Part shown: in pieces, positions 8,953 to 17,161 of the stretch
Numbering within the stretch: position 1 is the first letter of the stretch
Layout: every line of letters starts with the position of its first letter
Source of the DNA: Rhizobium mongolense USDA 1844
Lineage (GTDB): Bacteria; Pseudomonadota; Alphaproteobacteria; Rhizobiales; Rhizobiaceae
Assembly: GCF_000419765.1 (NCBI RefSeq)
Contig: NZ_ATTQ01000026.1
Location: 1-64,000, forward strand
Direction of reading: 5' to 3'
Length of the DNA stretch: 64,000 nt
The notes under the pieces: model-generated
What the model was told of the DNA's origin: nothing
The model's input: the letters and a program-made list of their open reading frames with translations, nothing else
Databases searched by the model: none
Program-made: the position numbers and the translations under genes

Positions 8953-9473
8953 CGGAAGACGACGTCCCCGTCTTCGTAAGGTGTGAACGTTTCGTCCAGG
9001 ATGTTCGGATGCATGTAGATGCCACCCCTTGCCGCATCGAGAAATCGTCGAATCGTCATCAGGCCGTCCTGCGTTCCGCTCGTCAGGACGTCGAGCGGGG
9101 GCTGGCCGCCGAAAACAAGCGCTTCATGCGGCCTCCGCAGCCACGCGACGCCGAGGCGTTCATCGGGAAACAGGATCCCGAGCGCCTGATGAATCCCGAG
9201 CACGGCCGAGATCCGAATGAGGGTGTCGACGTCAAGCGTGAAGGCACCATGTTCGCGCGCTTGCTTGGCCCAGTTGTGATAAGTGGACCGGGACGGGTAA
9301 CCTAGCACAAGCAAGCGCTGCTCTTCGCTCAGGCCCCACAGATCGGCGATCGCCAGAAAGGTTCGCAGAGCCGGGGCACTCAACCTTTTGCGGGTTGCCG
9401 GAGCAAACCGGTCGGTTTCCAGGCGCTCCGGCTGATGCCTGTCCTGTCGCTCGGTGCGTCGTGCGTGCGGCAT
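8949..9473 (-). CDS. Xre/MbcA/ParS-type antitoxin partner of the RES toxin
   Basis: A protein of 174 residues. The N-terminal half has an Xre-like helix-turn-helix (LRTFLAIADLWGLSEEQRLL, then PSRSTYHNW). The C-terminal half is the MbcA/ParS toxin-binding domain (DUF2384), with WLRRPHEALVFGGQPPLDVL and the terminal RRFLDAARGG. It would neutralise the RES toxin and repress the operon. The start at 9473 is chosen because GGAGG lies five bases upstream. Direct repeats upstream may be its operator. Confidence 0.85.
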   Translation of the reverse strand: MPHARRTERQDRHQPERLETDRFAPATRKRLSAPALRTFLAIADLWGLSEEQRLLVLGYPSRSTYHNWAKQAREHGAFTLDVDTLIRISAVLGIHQALGILFPDERLGVAWLRRPHEALVFGGQPPLDVLTSGTQDGLMTIRRFLDAARGGIYMHPNILDETFTPYEDGDVVFR

Positions 9474-9492
9474 TATAGCCTCCAGTCTTGAA

Positions 9493-9518
9493 CTAGACAT
9501 AGCCCAAATCTGGACATA
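9493..9518 (-). promoter_or_regulatory. Direct repeats upstream of the Xre-RES operon
   Basis: On the minus strand TATGTCCAG and TATGTCTAG are spaced 17 bases start to start, 20-45 bases upstream of the antitoxin start. This is a plausible autoregulatory operator, or it overlaps the promoter. No experimental basis. Confidence 0.35.
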
Positions 9519-9767
9519 CGGCAAGGTCCATTTGGAGCGTCGGTCCGATGAATGCCTGCCCGACGATATTGGCGTTGAGGAAGTCGCCATCACCTTCGGC
9601 CCTTCCGACGGCGCGCGCCCAACGGGCGGCAGCCGGGTCGACTAGGTTCACACAGCCCAGGCGAACTGATGCCGAGGAAGAACACGCGCCTAACAGGCCT
9701 ATCCGCAAAGCTGCCTTTTAATTCGGGGGTTGCAAAGTTATGTATTTCCCAATTGGATATGCAGGAG

Positions 9768-10009
9768 ATGCACCCTGACCAGCTCCACGGTTTTCATCAG
9801 TAATCGCAGCCAGCCGGTCCGGCTTCCCAAAGCCGTCGCCTTTCCCGAAAACGTGCATCAGGTCGATATTTTCAAGATCGGCCGCAGCCGGGTAATCGTG
9901 CCGCAAGGCAAGCGGTGGGACGATCTGTTTCTGAGCGGGGCCGCGCGTCAGCGAGGATTTCCTGAGCGAACGTAAGCAACCGGCAGCGGAAGAACGTGAG
10001 CCTTTCTGA
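9768..10009 (+). pseudogene. Broken vapB-type antitoxin gene
   Basis: The AbrB-like VapB pattern is clear: TSSTVFISNRSQPVRLPKAV, then PENVHQVDIFKIGRSRVIVP and QGKRWDDLF. The ATG with its AGGAG site (9764-9770) is one base out of frame with this body. A second shift near 9945 moves the C-terminal part (SEDFLSERKQPAAEEREPF, stop at 10007) into another frame. Two frameshifts make a functional product unlikely. It is followed directly by a broken vapC. Confidence 0.7.
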
Positions 10010-10180
10010 TGCTCACCTACACTACATGCTCGACACCAATCTCTACATCTAGGTGATGAAAAACCACCCGCTGGCGCTTCGGCAAAAATCCAACACGCTG
10101 GCCGAACAGCTTTGATATCGAGCATCACGCTCGCAGAACTGCATTACCGGGCGGAAAAATCGGCTGGCCGGGGGATAGCC
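10009..10180 (+). pseudogene. Broken and truncated vapC-type toxin gene
   Basis: The N-terminal PIN-domain signature MLDTNLYI is followed at once by a stop codon (TAG at 10058-10060). The homology continues as VMKNHPLALRQK and, after a frameshift, as ISSITLAELHYRAEKSA. It then stops, so most of the PIN domain is missing. The first catalytic Asp is present but no functional ribonuclease can be made. Confidence 0.7.
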
Positions 10181-10334
10181 TGCGATAGCGGCGGGAACCG
10201 CGAAGATCACGGCGATGGCAAAGCGCAGGATCGGTGAGCGCAGCGCAGCATAGAGGTAGGCAACGAAGCCTTACGACGTCACGCCAGCGAGAAGCCCGAC
10301 AATGCCCGCGCCGACTATTTGGCTCAGGCGACAA
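10171..10334 (-). pseudogene. Relic of a small membrane protein
   Basis: Read leftward the sequence gives IVGAGIVGLLAGVTS, a stop, then GFVAYLYAALRSPILRFAIA and VIFAVPAAI. These are two good hydrophobic segments split by one stop codon. It looks like a decayed inner-membrane protein. The family is not recognised. Confidence 0.3.
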
Positions 10335-10399
10335 AGGCGAATCAGTTGCTCTTAATTAAGGCGCTATAAGTCGCCAGCGATGTCACCTTGGCCAGGATC

Positions 10400-10753
10400 C
10401 TAACTCCCCTGGAAGCTGCGAATTTTCTCCAGGATCTCTGGGGCGATCTCAAACCGTCGCGCCTTGCCGCGCCCCATCGAGTTCTTCACGAAGCTCTCCG
10501 TCAGGAGACCGCGCCCGACCAACGGGTCTACCGTTTCGGTTACGCCGGTGCGCGTCAAACCCGTAGTTTCGACGATATTTGAAAGCGTTAGCGGCTGATG
10601 CCCCTGGTGCATGATGTAGAGGACACTCATCATGCCGATCTGCTTCAACCGCGACTGAGGCGTTTCATCCTCCAGCGGATTGTCAAAAATCTCGTGGAAG
10701 ATGAAGGCTGAAAAGGCAAGGTTGTGCCATTGAACGTTGAGGGCTCTTGTCAT
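10400..10753 (-). CDS. Winged-helix transcriptional regulator divergent from virB (RctA-like candidate)
   Basis: A 117-residue protein with a winged helix-turn-helix of MarR/GntR flavour: MMSVLYIMHQGHQPLTLSNI, then VETTGLTRTGVTETVDPLVG followed by RGLLTESF. It is transcribed divergently from the trbM-like/virB operon with only 93 bases between starts. In rhizobial symbiotic plasmids a small winged-helix protein, RctA, represses virB and tra genes. Size, fold and position fit, and the plasmid type here (virB operon plus a long TraA) is the same. A promoter-like element shared with the traCDG promoter lies in the intergenic region. Assignment to RctA is inference from context, as no alignment could be run. 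Confidence 0.7.
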   Translation of the reverse strand: MTRALNVQWHNLAFSAFIFHEIFDNPLEDETPQSRLKQIGMMSVLYIMHQGHQPLTLSNIVETTGLTRTGVTETVDPLVGRGLLTESFVKNSMGRGKARRFEIAPEILEKIRSFQGS

Positions 10754-10756
10754 CTG

Positions 10757-10784
10757 TTTAACTGCATAATATAAGGCTGTATAA
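10757..10784 (+). promoter_or_regulatory. Promoter/operator element of the virB operon, shared with traCDG
   Basis: TTTAACT, 14 bases, TGTATAA. Read as a promoter, TTAACT and TATAAG are 16 bases apart and point at the virB operon, whose first gene starts 63 bases downstream. The same two 7-mers with the same 14-base gap occur in front of traCDG at 42071-42098 on the minus strand. The element is four bases from the divergent regulator start, so that protein could control both directions. Confidence 0.65.
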
Positions 10785-10846
10785 GTTTCCAGACGACACA
10801 GACGCCGGCGGGCATCGTTGGCGTGTTGATTTTGGAGGGACGGCTC

Positions 10847-11368
10847 ATGAAAAACCTTCTGATCAGGACGTTCGTGGCTCTTCTCAATGCCTCGCCATCA
10901 TATCTCATTTCAGGGAGTCATGCGCGGGCAGATGATTGGGGATGCGAGGTTATCCTATGCCTTTCCAATCCCGGCGGCGCAACGCAATTTACCGAATGCC
11001 GCCCGCCGATTGAGAAACTATGGCGAGAACTTGCAAAGGGGCACGCATTCCCGAGCTGTAACGGCCTTGGTTTTACGGCATCTGCGCCCGGTTACGCCCC
11101 TTACTATTGCGACAAAGGCTACCGCTTAACGACGCGATATAGTGATCGCGGACGGCAGGTAAGCTGCATCTCGACCACACCGCAGACTGTCTCAAACAAT
11201 GAATGTTACTCAGACAGCGATCGAGGAGTTCATTCATCCGCCTGGCACTGGAACGACGGGCAGCGACAGTGCCGGCGCTACGTGACAATGCAGCCGCATA
11301 TGCGCGCGAGGCCGCACTACGTCGACGTCACCATTGACGGGATCGGCAACCAAAGGGTGTGGTACTAA
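10847..11368 (+). CDS. TrbM/KikA/MpfK-like periplasmic protein of the conjugation operon
   Basis: A protein of 173 residues. The N terminus is basic and hydrophobic and looks like a signal peptide ending near HARA. The mature part has the TrbM-like cysteine pattern WGCEVILCLSNPGG, TECRPPIEKLW, FPSCNGLGF, and several further cysteines, consistent with a disulfide-bonded periplasmic protein. TrbM-family proteins accompany IncP and VirB-type mating systems, with an accessory role in pilus assembly or entry. It is the first gene of the virB operon here, only three bases before virB1. The start at 10847 is preferred over an upstream in-frame GTG or TTG because the signal peptide begins there. Confidence 0.6.
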   Translation: MKNLLIRTFVALLNASPSYLISGSHARADDWGCEVILCLSNPGGATQFTECRPPIEKLWRELAKGHAFPSCNGLGFTASAPGYAPYYCDKGYRLTTRYSDRGRQVSCISTTPQTVSNNECYSDSDRGVHSSAWHWNDGQRQCRRYVTMQPHMRARPHYVDVTIDGIGNQRVWY

Positions 11369-11371
11369 GCA

Positions 11372-12034
11372 ATGCCAGTCGCCTTCGTAGATCTTGCGCA
11401 GGCATGCGCTCCCAACATTGCGATCGAGACGATCGCTGCAGTTGTTAGCCTGGAGAGCAGTTTTCATCCCTATGCCATCCGCATCAACAGTGGCCCGCCG
11501 CTTTCGGATCAACCGGCATCGAAGGCGGAGGCAATTGAGCTCGCCACTTCGCTCGTTGCGGCTCACCAGGACATCCAGATCGGTCTTGGCGGTCTCGGCT
11601 TGGAGGAACTGCACAAGCTGAAGCTTTCCATATCGGATGCGTTCGATCCCTGCCTTAACCTCAAGGCCACCGCCACTCTTCTCCATGGGTACTATCGCCT
11701 TGCCTTGCGCGTAGGCGCCGATGCGGCACAAGCGGAAAACATCATGCTTCAGTCTCACTACGGCCGAGACGATCCGTCGTTGGGCAAACTGGTGCGATAT
11801 GACGAGCAGGTCCGCGAGGAAATGGTCCGGCTGTCCCCCAAAGTGGCGTCGCTTTCCATTGCCGAGCCGCGCATGGAAGCGCGCTTCGAGAAGCCCGCAG
11901 ACATTCAGGACGTGTCAGCGGTCGCAAAACGCCTTCCCCAAGCTGATGAGACCGCCTCATGGGACGTCTTCAATTCCTGGCGGCGGTCTTCGGTTCTCGT
12001 GTTTCAGAATGATCGATCGGAGCAAAGTGAATGA
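11372..12034 (+). CDS. virB1: VirB1-like lytic transglycosylase
   Basis: A 220-residue peptidoglycan hydrolase of the SLT type that would open the wall for channel assembly. The catalytic Glu lies in VVSLESSFHPYAI (about residue 28), with LKATATLLHGYY matching the late SLT motif. The usual GLMQIN-like motif is replaced by IGLGGLGLEEL, a notable deviation. No convincing signal peptide precedes the domain, which begins within 15 residues of the start; many VirB1 homologues have one. The gene overlaps virB2 by four bases. Its place at the head of virB2-11 makes the assignment firm. Confidence 0.85.
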   Translation: MPVAFVDLAQACAPNIAIETIAAVVSLESSFHPYAIRINSGPPLSDQPASKAEAIELATSLVAAHQDIQIGLGGLGLEELHKLKLSISDAFDPCLNLKATATLLHGYYRLALRVGADAAQAENIMLQSHYGRDDPSLGKLVRYDEQVREEMVRLSPKVASLSIAEPRMEARFEKPADIQDVSAVAKRLPQADETASWDVFNSWRRSSVLVFQNDRSEQSE

Positions 12035-12330
12035 CTTCAAAATCCAGCCTTCGCCCTGTCGCTGCCTCTGCCTTGATGGCCGCAACTATCGTTGCCTGCA
12101 TGGTCGAACCGGCCTTCGCCCAGGCCGCAGGCATCGAAACCGTCCTGCAGAACATCGTCGATATGCTGACCGGCAACATCGCCCGCCTGCTTGCGGTCAT
12201 CGCCGTGATCATCATCTGCATCGCCTGGATGTTCGGCTACATGGATCTGCGCCGTGCCGGCTACTGGATCATCGGCATCGGGGGGATCTTCGGCGCCACC
12301 GAACTGGTGAACACCATCGTCGGGAGCTGA
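12031..12330 (+). CDS. virB2: VirB2-like major pilin subunit
   Basis: 99 residues. A long signal peptide ends at a typical AFA-Q cleavage site (VEPAFAQAAG). The mature pilin has two hydrophobic helices: RLLAVIAVIIICIAWMFGYM, then, after the short DLRRAG loop, GYWIIGIGGIFGATELV. This is the VirB2/TrbC layout, and the protein would polymerise into the conjugative pilus. It overlaps virB1 by four bases and is followed five bases later by virB3. Confidence 0.92.
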   Translation: MTSKSSLRPVAASALMAATIVACMVEPAFAQAAGIETVLQNIVDMLTGNIARLLAVIAVIIICIAWMFGYMDLRRAGYWIIGIGGIFGATELVNTIVGS

Positions 12331-12335
12331 GCGAC

Positions 12336-12674
12336 ATGGCGACAGCTCCCGACATCGAAGAAGACACCCTGTTTCTTGCCTGTACCCGGCCGGCGATGAT
12401 TGCCGGTGTGACCATGGAGGCGATGGGCTTGAACATCATGCTGACGACGATCCTCTACATCATGGCGGGATCGATTGCCTATGCGCTTGTCGGCGTCGTC
12501 TTCCATTTCTTGTTCCGAACGCTCGTCAGGCACGACCATAACATGTTCCGGATCCTGGTTTCCTGGATCGAGACCCGCGGTCGATCGCGCAACACCTCCT
12601 ATTGGGGCGGGGCCACGCTCTCGCCGCTCAAGCTCACCAGATACCATGACGAAAGGGACCTAAGCCTTGCCTAG
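12336..12674 (+). CDS. virB3: VirB3-like inner-membrane protein
   Basis: 112 residues, the usual VirB3 size. A soluble start (EDTLFLACTRPAMIAGVTME; LFLACTRPAM is the family hallmark) is followed by hydrophobic helices (IMLTTILYIMAGSIAYAL; VGVVFHFLFRTLV). VirB3 sits in the inner membrane and works with the VirB4 ATPase. The stop overlaps the virB4 TTG start by eight bases, indicating translational coupling. Confidence 0.92.
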   Translation: MATAPDIEEDTLFLACTRPAMIAGVTMEAMGLNIMLTTILYIMAGSIAYALVGVVFHFLFRTLVRHDHNMFRILVSWIETRGRSRNTSYWGGATLSPLKLTRYHDERDLSLA

Positions 12675-15033
12675 GAACGCAACGCTTCGATCCCGCGAAC
12701 TCGGGCCGGAGACCTTTATTCCTTATGTGCGCCATATCGACGAGACGACGATCGCGTTCGGTACCAGAGCGCTGATGGTGATGATCGTGCTCGAAGGCGT
12801 CTCCTTTGAAACAGCGGACGTCGTCGACCTCAACAGCCTGTACCGCAACCTCAACACGCTCTACCGGAATATCGCCGATGAGCGCCTCGCACTTTGGACA
12901 CATGTCATTCGCCGTCGCGACAACGGCTATCCGGAAGGACAATTTGCCAATCCTTTCTCCGATGCACTGAATTCAAGATACCGCGCGCGCATGATCGATG
13001 AGGATCTGTTTCGCAACGATCTCTATCTTTCACTCGTCTGGCATCCCGCACGCGATCCCGCCGAAAGGGCCGTGAACCTTCTTTCGCGCCTGCGCAGGGC
13101 ACGCAAGAGCGATGTTGAGCTCGACGAAACTGCGCTAAAGCATCTGCGCAGCAAGCTATCCGACATCACCGCAGGCCTGAAACGCTTCGAGCCTCGGGTG
13201 CTGTCCCTTTACGAGCAGGACGGCATCCTGTTTTCCGAGCCCAGCGAAGTCCTCCACCAAATCGTGGGTGGCCGGCGCGAGCCAATTCCGTTGACTGAAG
13301 GAAGGATTTCATCGGCGATCTATTCGGATCGGGTGATATTCGGCCGCGAGACCATCGAGATCCGTCACGAGGCCGAAAGCCGCTATGCCGGGATGTTCGG
13401 GTTCAAGGAATATCCGGCAACGACGCGCAGCGGCATGCTCGACGGCATCCTGACGGCCCCGTTCGAGCTCATCCTCGCACAATCCTTCGCCTTCACCTCG
13501 AAAGCGGATGCGCGCATCATCATGGGGCGCAAGCAGAACCAGATGGTGAGTGCCGGCGACAAGGCGTCGTCCCAGGTCGAAGAACTCGACGCTGCGATGG
13601 ACGATCTCGAATCCAACCGCTTCGTACTCGGCGAGCATCACCTCACTCTTTCAGTCTTCGCTTCCTCGGTCAAAGCGCTCACTGACGATCTGGCGGAGGC
13701 CCGCTCGCACCTGACCAATGGCGGCGCGGTCGTCGCGCGCGAGGATCTCGGGCTTGAAGCGGCCTGGTGGGCACAACTGCCCGGCAACTTTCGCTACCGC
13801 GCGCGGTCTGGCGCCATCACATCCCGGAATTTTGCAGCACTTTCGCCTTTCCATTCCTATCCAACCGGGCAGAAGGACGGAAATGAATGGGGACCAGCCG
13901 TTGCCCTGCTGAAGACCGCGTCCGGCTCGCCTTTCTACTTCAACTTCCACCACCGCGACCTTGGCAACACCTTCATCTGCGGCCCGTCGGGTGCCGGCAA
14001 GACCGTCCTTTTGAACTTCATGCTTTCCCAACTCGAAAAGCACGATCCCCATATGGTCTTTTTCGACAAGGATCGTGGGTCGGACCTTTTCGTTCGGGCG
14101 GCGGGTGGTGCTTACCTGCCGGTGAGGAATGGCGTTGCCACCGGCTGCGCGCCGCTGAAGGCACTTGAGCTGACTGCGGAAAACAAGGTGTTTTTAACGC
14201 GGTGGGTTGGCAAGCTCGTCGGATCGGCGAAACGTGAACTGACGGTCACGGAGCTGCGCGACATCGCCTTGGCCGTCGACGGCCTGGCGGACCTTCCGGT
14301 CGAACGGCGTTCCATCGGCGCCTTGCGCACTTTCCTCAACAACACCGACCCGGAGGGTATCGCCTCGCGGTTACGGCGGTGGGAAAGGGGAGGGCCGCTT
14401 GGCTGGGTATTCGACAACGAGGCCGACGAGATCGGGATCGGCGCCAAATTCATCGGATTCGACATGACAGATTTCCTCGACAACGAAGAAATCCGCACGC
14501 CGTTGATGGCCTATCTATTCTTCCGCATCGAGCAGCTGATCGACGGGCGCCGCATCATCATCGTGATCGATGAATTCTGGAAGGCCTTGCAGGACGAAGG
14601 TTTTCGCGACCTCGCCGAAAACAAGCTCAAGACGATCCGCAAACAGAACGGGCTCATGCTGTTTGCGACCCAAAGCCCGCGCGATGCTATTGTCTCGCCG
14701 ATCGCCCACACGATCATCGAGCAGTGCCCGACGCAGATCTTCCTTCCCAATCCGCGTGGCGATCGTGCCGACTATGTCGATGGTTTCAAACTCACCGAAC
14801 GGGAGTTCGAGCTTGTCGCTCGCGACCTGTCGGCCGAAAGCCGCCGCTTCATCGTCAAGCAGGGACACAACAGCGTCGTCGCAGAACTGAACCTCAAAGG
14901 CTTCGATGACGAGCTCGACATATTGTCCGGCCGCACCGCCAACGTGGAACTCGCCGAGGCGATCAGGGCAGACGTCGGTGACCGGCGAGAGGACTGGCTG
15001 GCGGTATTTTGGCAAAGAAGGAGAGCGGGATGA
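12667..15033 (+). CDS. virB4: VirB4-like ATPase of the mating channel
   Basis: 788 residues, typical of VirB4. Walker A is GPSGAGKTVLL (about residue 439) and Walker B is IIIVIDEFWKAL (about residue 631), with the downstream ATQSPRDAI motif of the VirB4/TrbE family. It energises pilus assembly and substrate transfer at the inner membrane. The TTG start overlaps the virB3 stop, and the stop overlaps the virB5 ATG (ATGA). The frame is intact throughout. Confidence 0.95.
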   Translation: MPRNATLRSRELGPETFIPYVRHIDETTIAFGTRALMVMIVLEGVSFETADVVDLNSLYRNLNTLYRNIADERLALWTHVIRRRDNGYPEGQFANPFSDALNSRYRARMIDEDLFRNDLYLSLVWHPARDPAERAVNLLSRLRRARKSDVELDETALKHLRSKLSDITAGLKRFEPRVLSLYEQDGILFSEPSEVLHQIVGGRREPIPLTEGRISSAIYSDRVIFGRETIEIRHEAESRYAGMFGFKEYPATTRSGMLDGILTAPFELILAQSFAFTSKADARIIMGRKQNQMVSAGDKASSQVEELDAAMDDLESNRFVLGEHHLTLSVFASSVKALTDDLAEARSHLTNGGAVVAREDLGLEAAWWAQLPGNFRYRARSGAITSRNFAALSPFHSYPTGQKDGNEWGPAVALLKTASGSPFYFNFHHRDLGNTFICGPSGAGKTVLLNFMLSQLEKHDPHMVFFDKDRGSDLFVRAAGGAYLPVRNGVATGCAPLKALELTAENKVFLTRWVGKLVGSAKRELTVTELRDIALAVDGLADLPVERRSIGALRTFLNNTDPEGIASRLRRWERGGPLGWVFDNEADEIGIGAKFIGFDMTDFLDNEEIRTPLMAYLFFRIEQLIDGRRIIIVIDEFWKALQDEGFRDLAENKLKTIRKQNGLMLFATQSPRDAIVSPIAHTIIEQCPTQIFLPNPRGDRADYVDGFKLTEREFELVARDLSAESRRFIVKQGHNSVVAELNLKGFDDELDILSGRTANVELAEAIRADVGDRREDWLAVFWQRRRAG

Positions 15034-15728
15034 TCCAAAGAAAAAGCGCAGGGTTTGCTCTTATGGCAGCAGCCTTGCTGTCGGCCGCAATGGCATCCGC
15101 ACAGGGCATTCCGGTCATCGACCGGACGGCGATCGTAAAGCAGATCGAGAGCATCACACAGCTGAAGTCGCAGCTGGACACGCTGAACCAGCAGCTCCAG
15201 CAAGCCCAGCAGCTTTATGGGTCGTTGAACAAGATCACCAACATGGCAGATGTCGCAAGCCTGCTGAACGACCCTTCGATCCGCAAGGCACTGCCACGCG
15301 ACTTCAATGCCGTCGAGGGCCTGTTCAAGGGGTCGGGTACTGGCGTCTTCGGCAATTCCGCTTCGAAATTCCTTGAGAGCAACTCGACTTATCGCACCGA
15401 TGCTAATGATTTCTACGCCCGGGAATTGTCGCGCGTCCAGAACCAGAATGCAGGGCAGATGAGCCTTGGCCAACAGATCTATGATGCAGCTACCAAGCGC
15501 ATCGAGGGCATCGATCAGCTGCGCCAGCAGATTTCCAGCGCCGCCGATGCCAAGGACGTCGCCGATCTTCAGGCACGGCTGCAGGCCGAAACGGCGTTTC
15601 TTCAAACCGATCTGCTGCGCATGCAGGGTTTGCAGATGGTCCAGCGGGCGCAGGTGCAGGTCGATGACCAGCGAAAGGCGGAGGATTGGCGCAAGCGCAT
15701 GGACGCAATGGGAGCGGCGCTCAAATGA
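15030..15728 (+). CDS. virB5: VirB5-like minor pilin
   Basis: 232 residues with an N-terminal signal peptide (GFALMAAALLSAAMASAQG, cut after ASA). The mature part is a long helical body rich in Gln and Leu (LKSQLDTLNQQLQQAQQLYG), characteristic of VirB5, a pilus-tip adhesin. The ATG overlaps the virB4 stop in an ATGA arrangement, which decides the start over an in-frame TTG at 15009. Confidence 0.92.
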   Translation: MIQRKSAGFALMAAALLSAAMASAQGIPVIDRTAIVKQIESITQLKSQLDTLNQQLQQAQQLYGSLNKITNMADVASLLNDPSIRKALPRDFNAVEGLFKGSGTGVFGNSASKFLESNSTYRTDANDFYARELSRVQNQNAGQMSLGQQIYDAATKRIEGIDQLRQQISSAADAKDVADLQARLQAETAFLQTDLLRMQGLQMVQRAQVQVDDQRKAEDWRKRMDAMGAALK

Positions 15729-15922
15729 AACATGCCCTTCCTGCAGTGATCGCCTCCGCCCAGCCGGTTTGTGCCGTTCAGGCGGATGCTGGTGATGAGG
15801 CCTTGCTCGCCAACGTCATGGCCGGGTGCTGCAACGATCCGGTCAAACACGCTGACACGCCCAACACTACAGAGGCGGCGGGGCCGCAGCTTCTTCGGAT
15901 TCGCAAGTCACCCGGAGGCTAA
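15725..15922 (+). CDS. Small protein in the eex/entry-exclusion position of the virB operon
   Basis: 65 residues, between virB5 (ATGA overlap) and virB6 (three-base gap). The N terminus is mildly hydrophobic and contains a Cys (QPVCAVQAD), and a second pair of cysteines lies in MAGCCNDP. In many VirB/Trb operons a small lipoprotein for entry exclusion is encoded here. The usual lipobox is not convincing, so that role is inferred from position only. It may be a degenerate copy. Confidence 0.5.
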   Translation: MKHALPAVIASAQPVCAVQADAGDEALLANVMAGCCNDPVKHADTPNTTEAAGPQLLRIRKSPGG

Positions 15923-15925
15923 GAG

Positions 15926-16858
15926 ATGTATCAGGTCTTCAGTTTCGTGGACGGGCAGTTCAAGTCGCCCCTGGAGACGTTCATCTCGTCGGGCACCGCA
16001 AACATCGCCGCCTGGGCAAGTGGGCCGCTCACCGCGGCGCTGACGCTCTACGTCGTGCTTTATGGCTACCTTGTGCTGCGCGGTTCCGTCCAGGAGCCCA
16101 TCCTTGAGTTTGCGTTTCGGGCAATGAAGCTTGCCATCATCGTCATGCTGGTAAGGAATGCCAGCGAGTACCAGACCTATGTCGCCGGTCTGTTCTTCGA
16201 GACGCTGCCCAAAGAGATTTCTGAGGCGCTCAACTCGGGCACCGCGCCCAGCGCCTCTACCTTCGACAGCCTGCTCGACAAGGGTCAGAAGGGCGCCCAG
16301 GAAATCTGGGCCCGTGCGTCCTGGCCGGTCGACATCGTCACCGGTATCGGCGGGATGATGGTCATTGGCGCGAGCTTTATTGTCGCGGCGATCGGCTACG
16401 TCGTTTCCCTCTATGCGCGGCTGGCCCTTGCCATCGTGCTTGCGATTGGCCCGATCTTCATTGCGCTTGCAATGTTCCAGCCCACTCGCCGCTTCACCGA
16501 CTCCTGGATTTCGCAGCTTGCCAATTTCGTCATCCTCCAGGTCCTGGTCGTTGCGATCGGTTCGTTGTTGATCACCTGCGTCGACACGACATTCACGGCG
16601 ATCGAGAGCTATTCCGATGTGCTGATGCGCCCGATCGCGCTCTGCGCCATCTGCCTTGCAGCGCTCTACGTTTTCTATCAGCTGCCCGGTATTGCCTCGG
16701 CTCTCGCCGCCGGCGGGGCATCCTTGACCTACGGCTACGGCGCTGCTCGAGACGCTCACGAAGGCACGATTGCCTGGGCAGCCGCGCATTCGGCAAGAGC
16801 TATCGGGCGAGGAGCCCGCCCGGTTTCGCGCCGCCTCAGACCGGGAGGGGAAACATGA
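15926..16858 (+). CDS. virB6: VirB6-like polytopic inner-membrane protein
   Basis: 310 residues with several transmembrane helices (LTAALTLYVVLYGYLVLRGS; then GMMVIGASFIVAAIGYVV; LALAIVLAIGPIFIALAMF; FVILQVLVVAIGSLLITCV; IALCAICLAALYVFY). The central GPIFIALAMFQPTRRFTDSW segment is the VirB6/TrbL hallmark. It forms part of the inner-membrane translocation pore. The stop overlaps the start of the following lipoprotein gene. Confidence 0.93.
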   Translation: MYQVFSFVDGQFKSPLETFISSGTANIAAWASGPLTAALTLYVVLYGYLVLRGSVQEPILEFAFRAMKLAIIVMLVRNASEYQTYVAGLFFETLPKEISEALNSGTAPSASTFDSLLDKGQKGAQEIWARASWPVDIVTGIGGMMVIGASFIVAAIGYVVSLYARLALAIVLAIGPIFIALAMFQPTRRFTDSWISQLANFVILQVLVVAIGSLLITCVDTTFTAIESYSDVLMRPIALCAICLAALYVFYQLPGIASALAAGGASLTYGYGAARDAHEGTIAWAAAHSARAIGRGARPVSRRLRPGGET

Positions 16859-17160
16859 CGGCCACTCACCTCAAGAAATGGACAGGTTGTTTGCGCATGC
16901 TTCGCATCGTTTCATTATTTCTCATCGCCGGGGCACTTCCCGCCTGCAGCTCGATGACACACCCGCTTCCCAGATGTGACGGCTACTTCCGCCGGCCGCT
17001 GAACCGGGCCATGTGGCAACGGGAGGACGACGGCATGCTGAAGCAGCCTTCGTCCGCCCCGGCAAGCCACGCCGCCTCCTACGCGGAGGAACACGCCACG
17101 CCAACCGCGTTTACGCATTTCGATGTCGAAGGTTCTTACCGTCCGTGCAAGGGCAAGTGA
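16855..17160 (+). CDS. virB7: VirB7-like lipoprotein
   Basis: 101 residues. A basic, hydrophobic signal sequence (LRIVSLFLIAGALPACSS) ends at a probable lipobox, LPAC, so the mature protein would be anchored in the outer membrane by its Cys. At 101 residues it is longer than A. tumefaciens VirB7 (about 55). Position between virB6 and virB8 supports a VirB7 role in stabilising VirB9. The frame overlaps virB6 by four bases and ends one base before virB8. The assignment is by position and lipobox. Confidence 0.65.
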   Translation: MTATHLKKWTGCLRMLRIVSLFLIAGALPACSSMTHPLPRCDGYFRRPLNRAMWQREDDGMLKQPSSAPASHAASYAEEHATPTAFTHFDVEGSYRPCKGK

Positions 17161-17161
17161 C

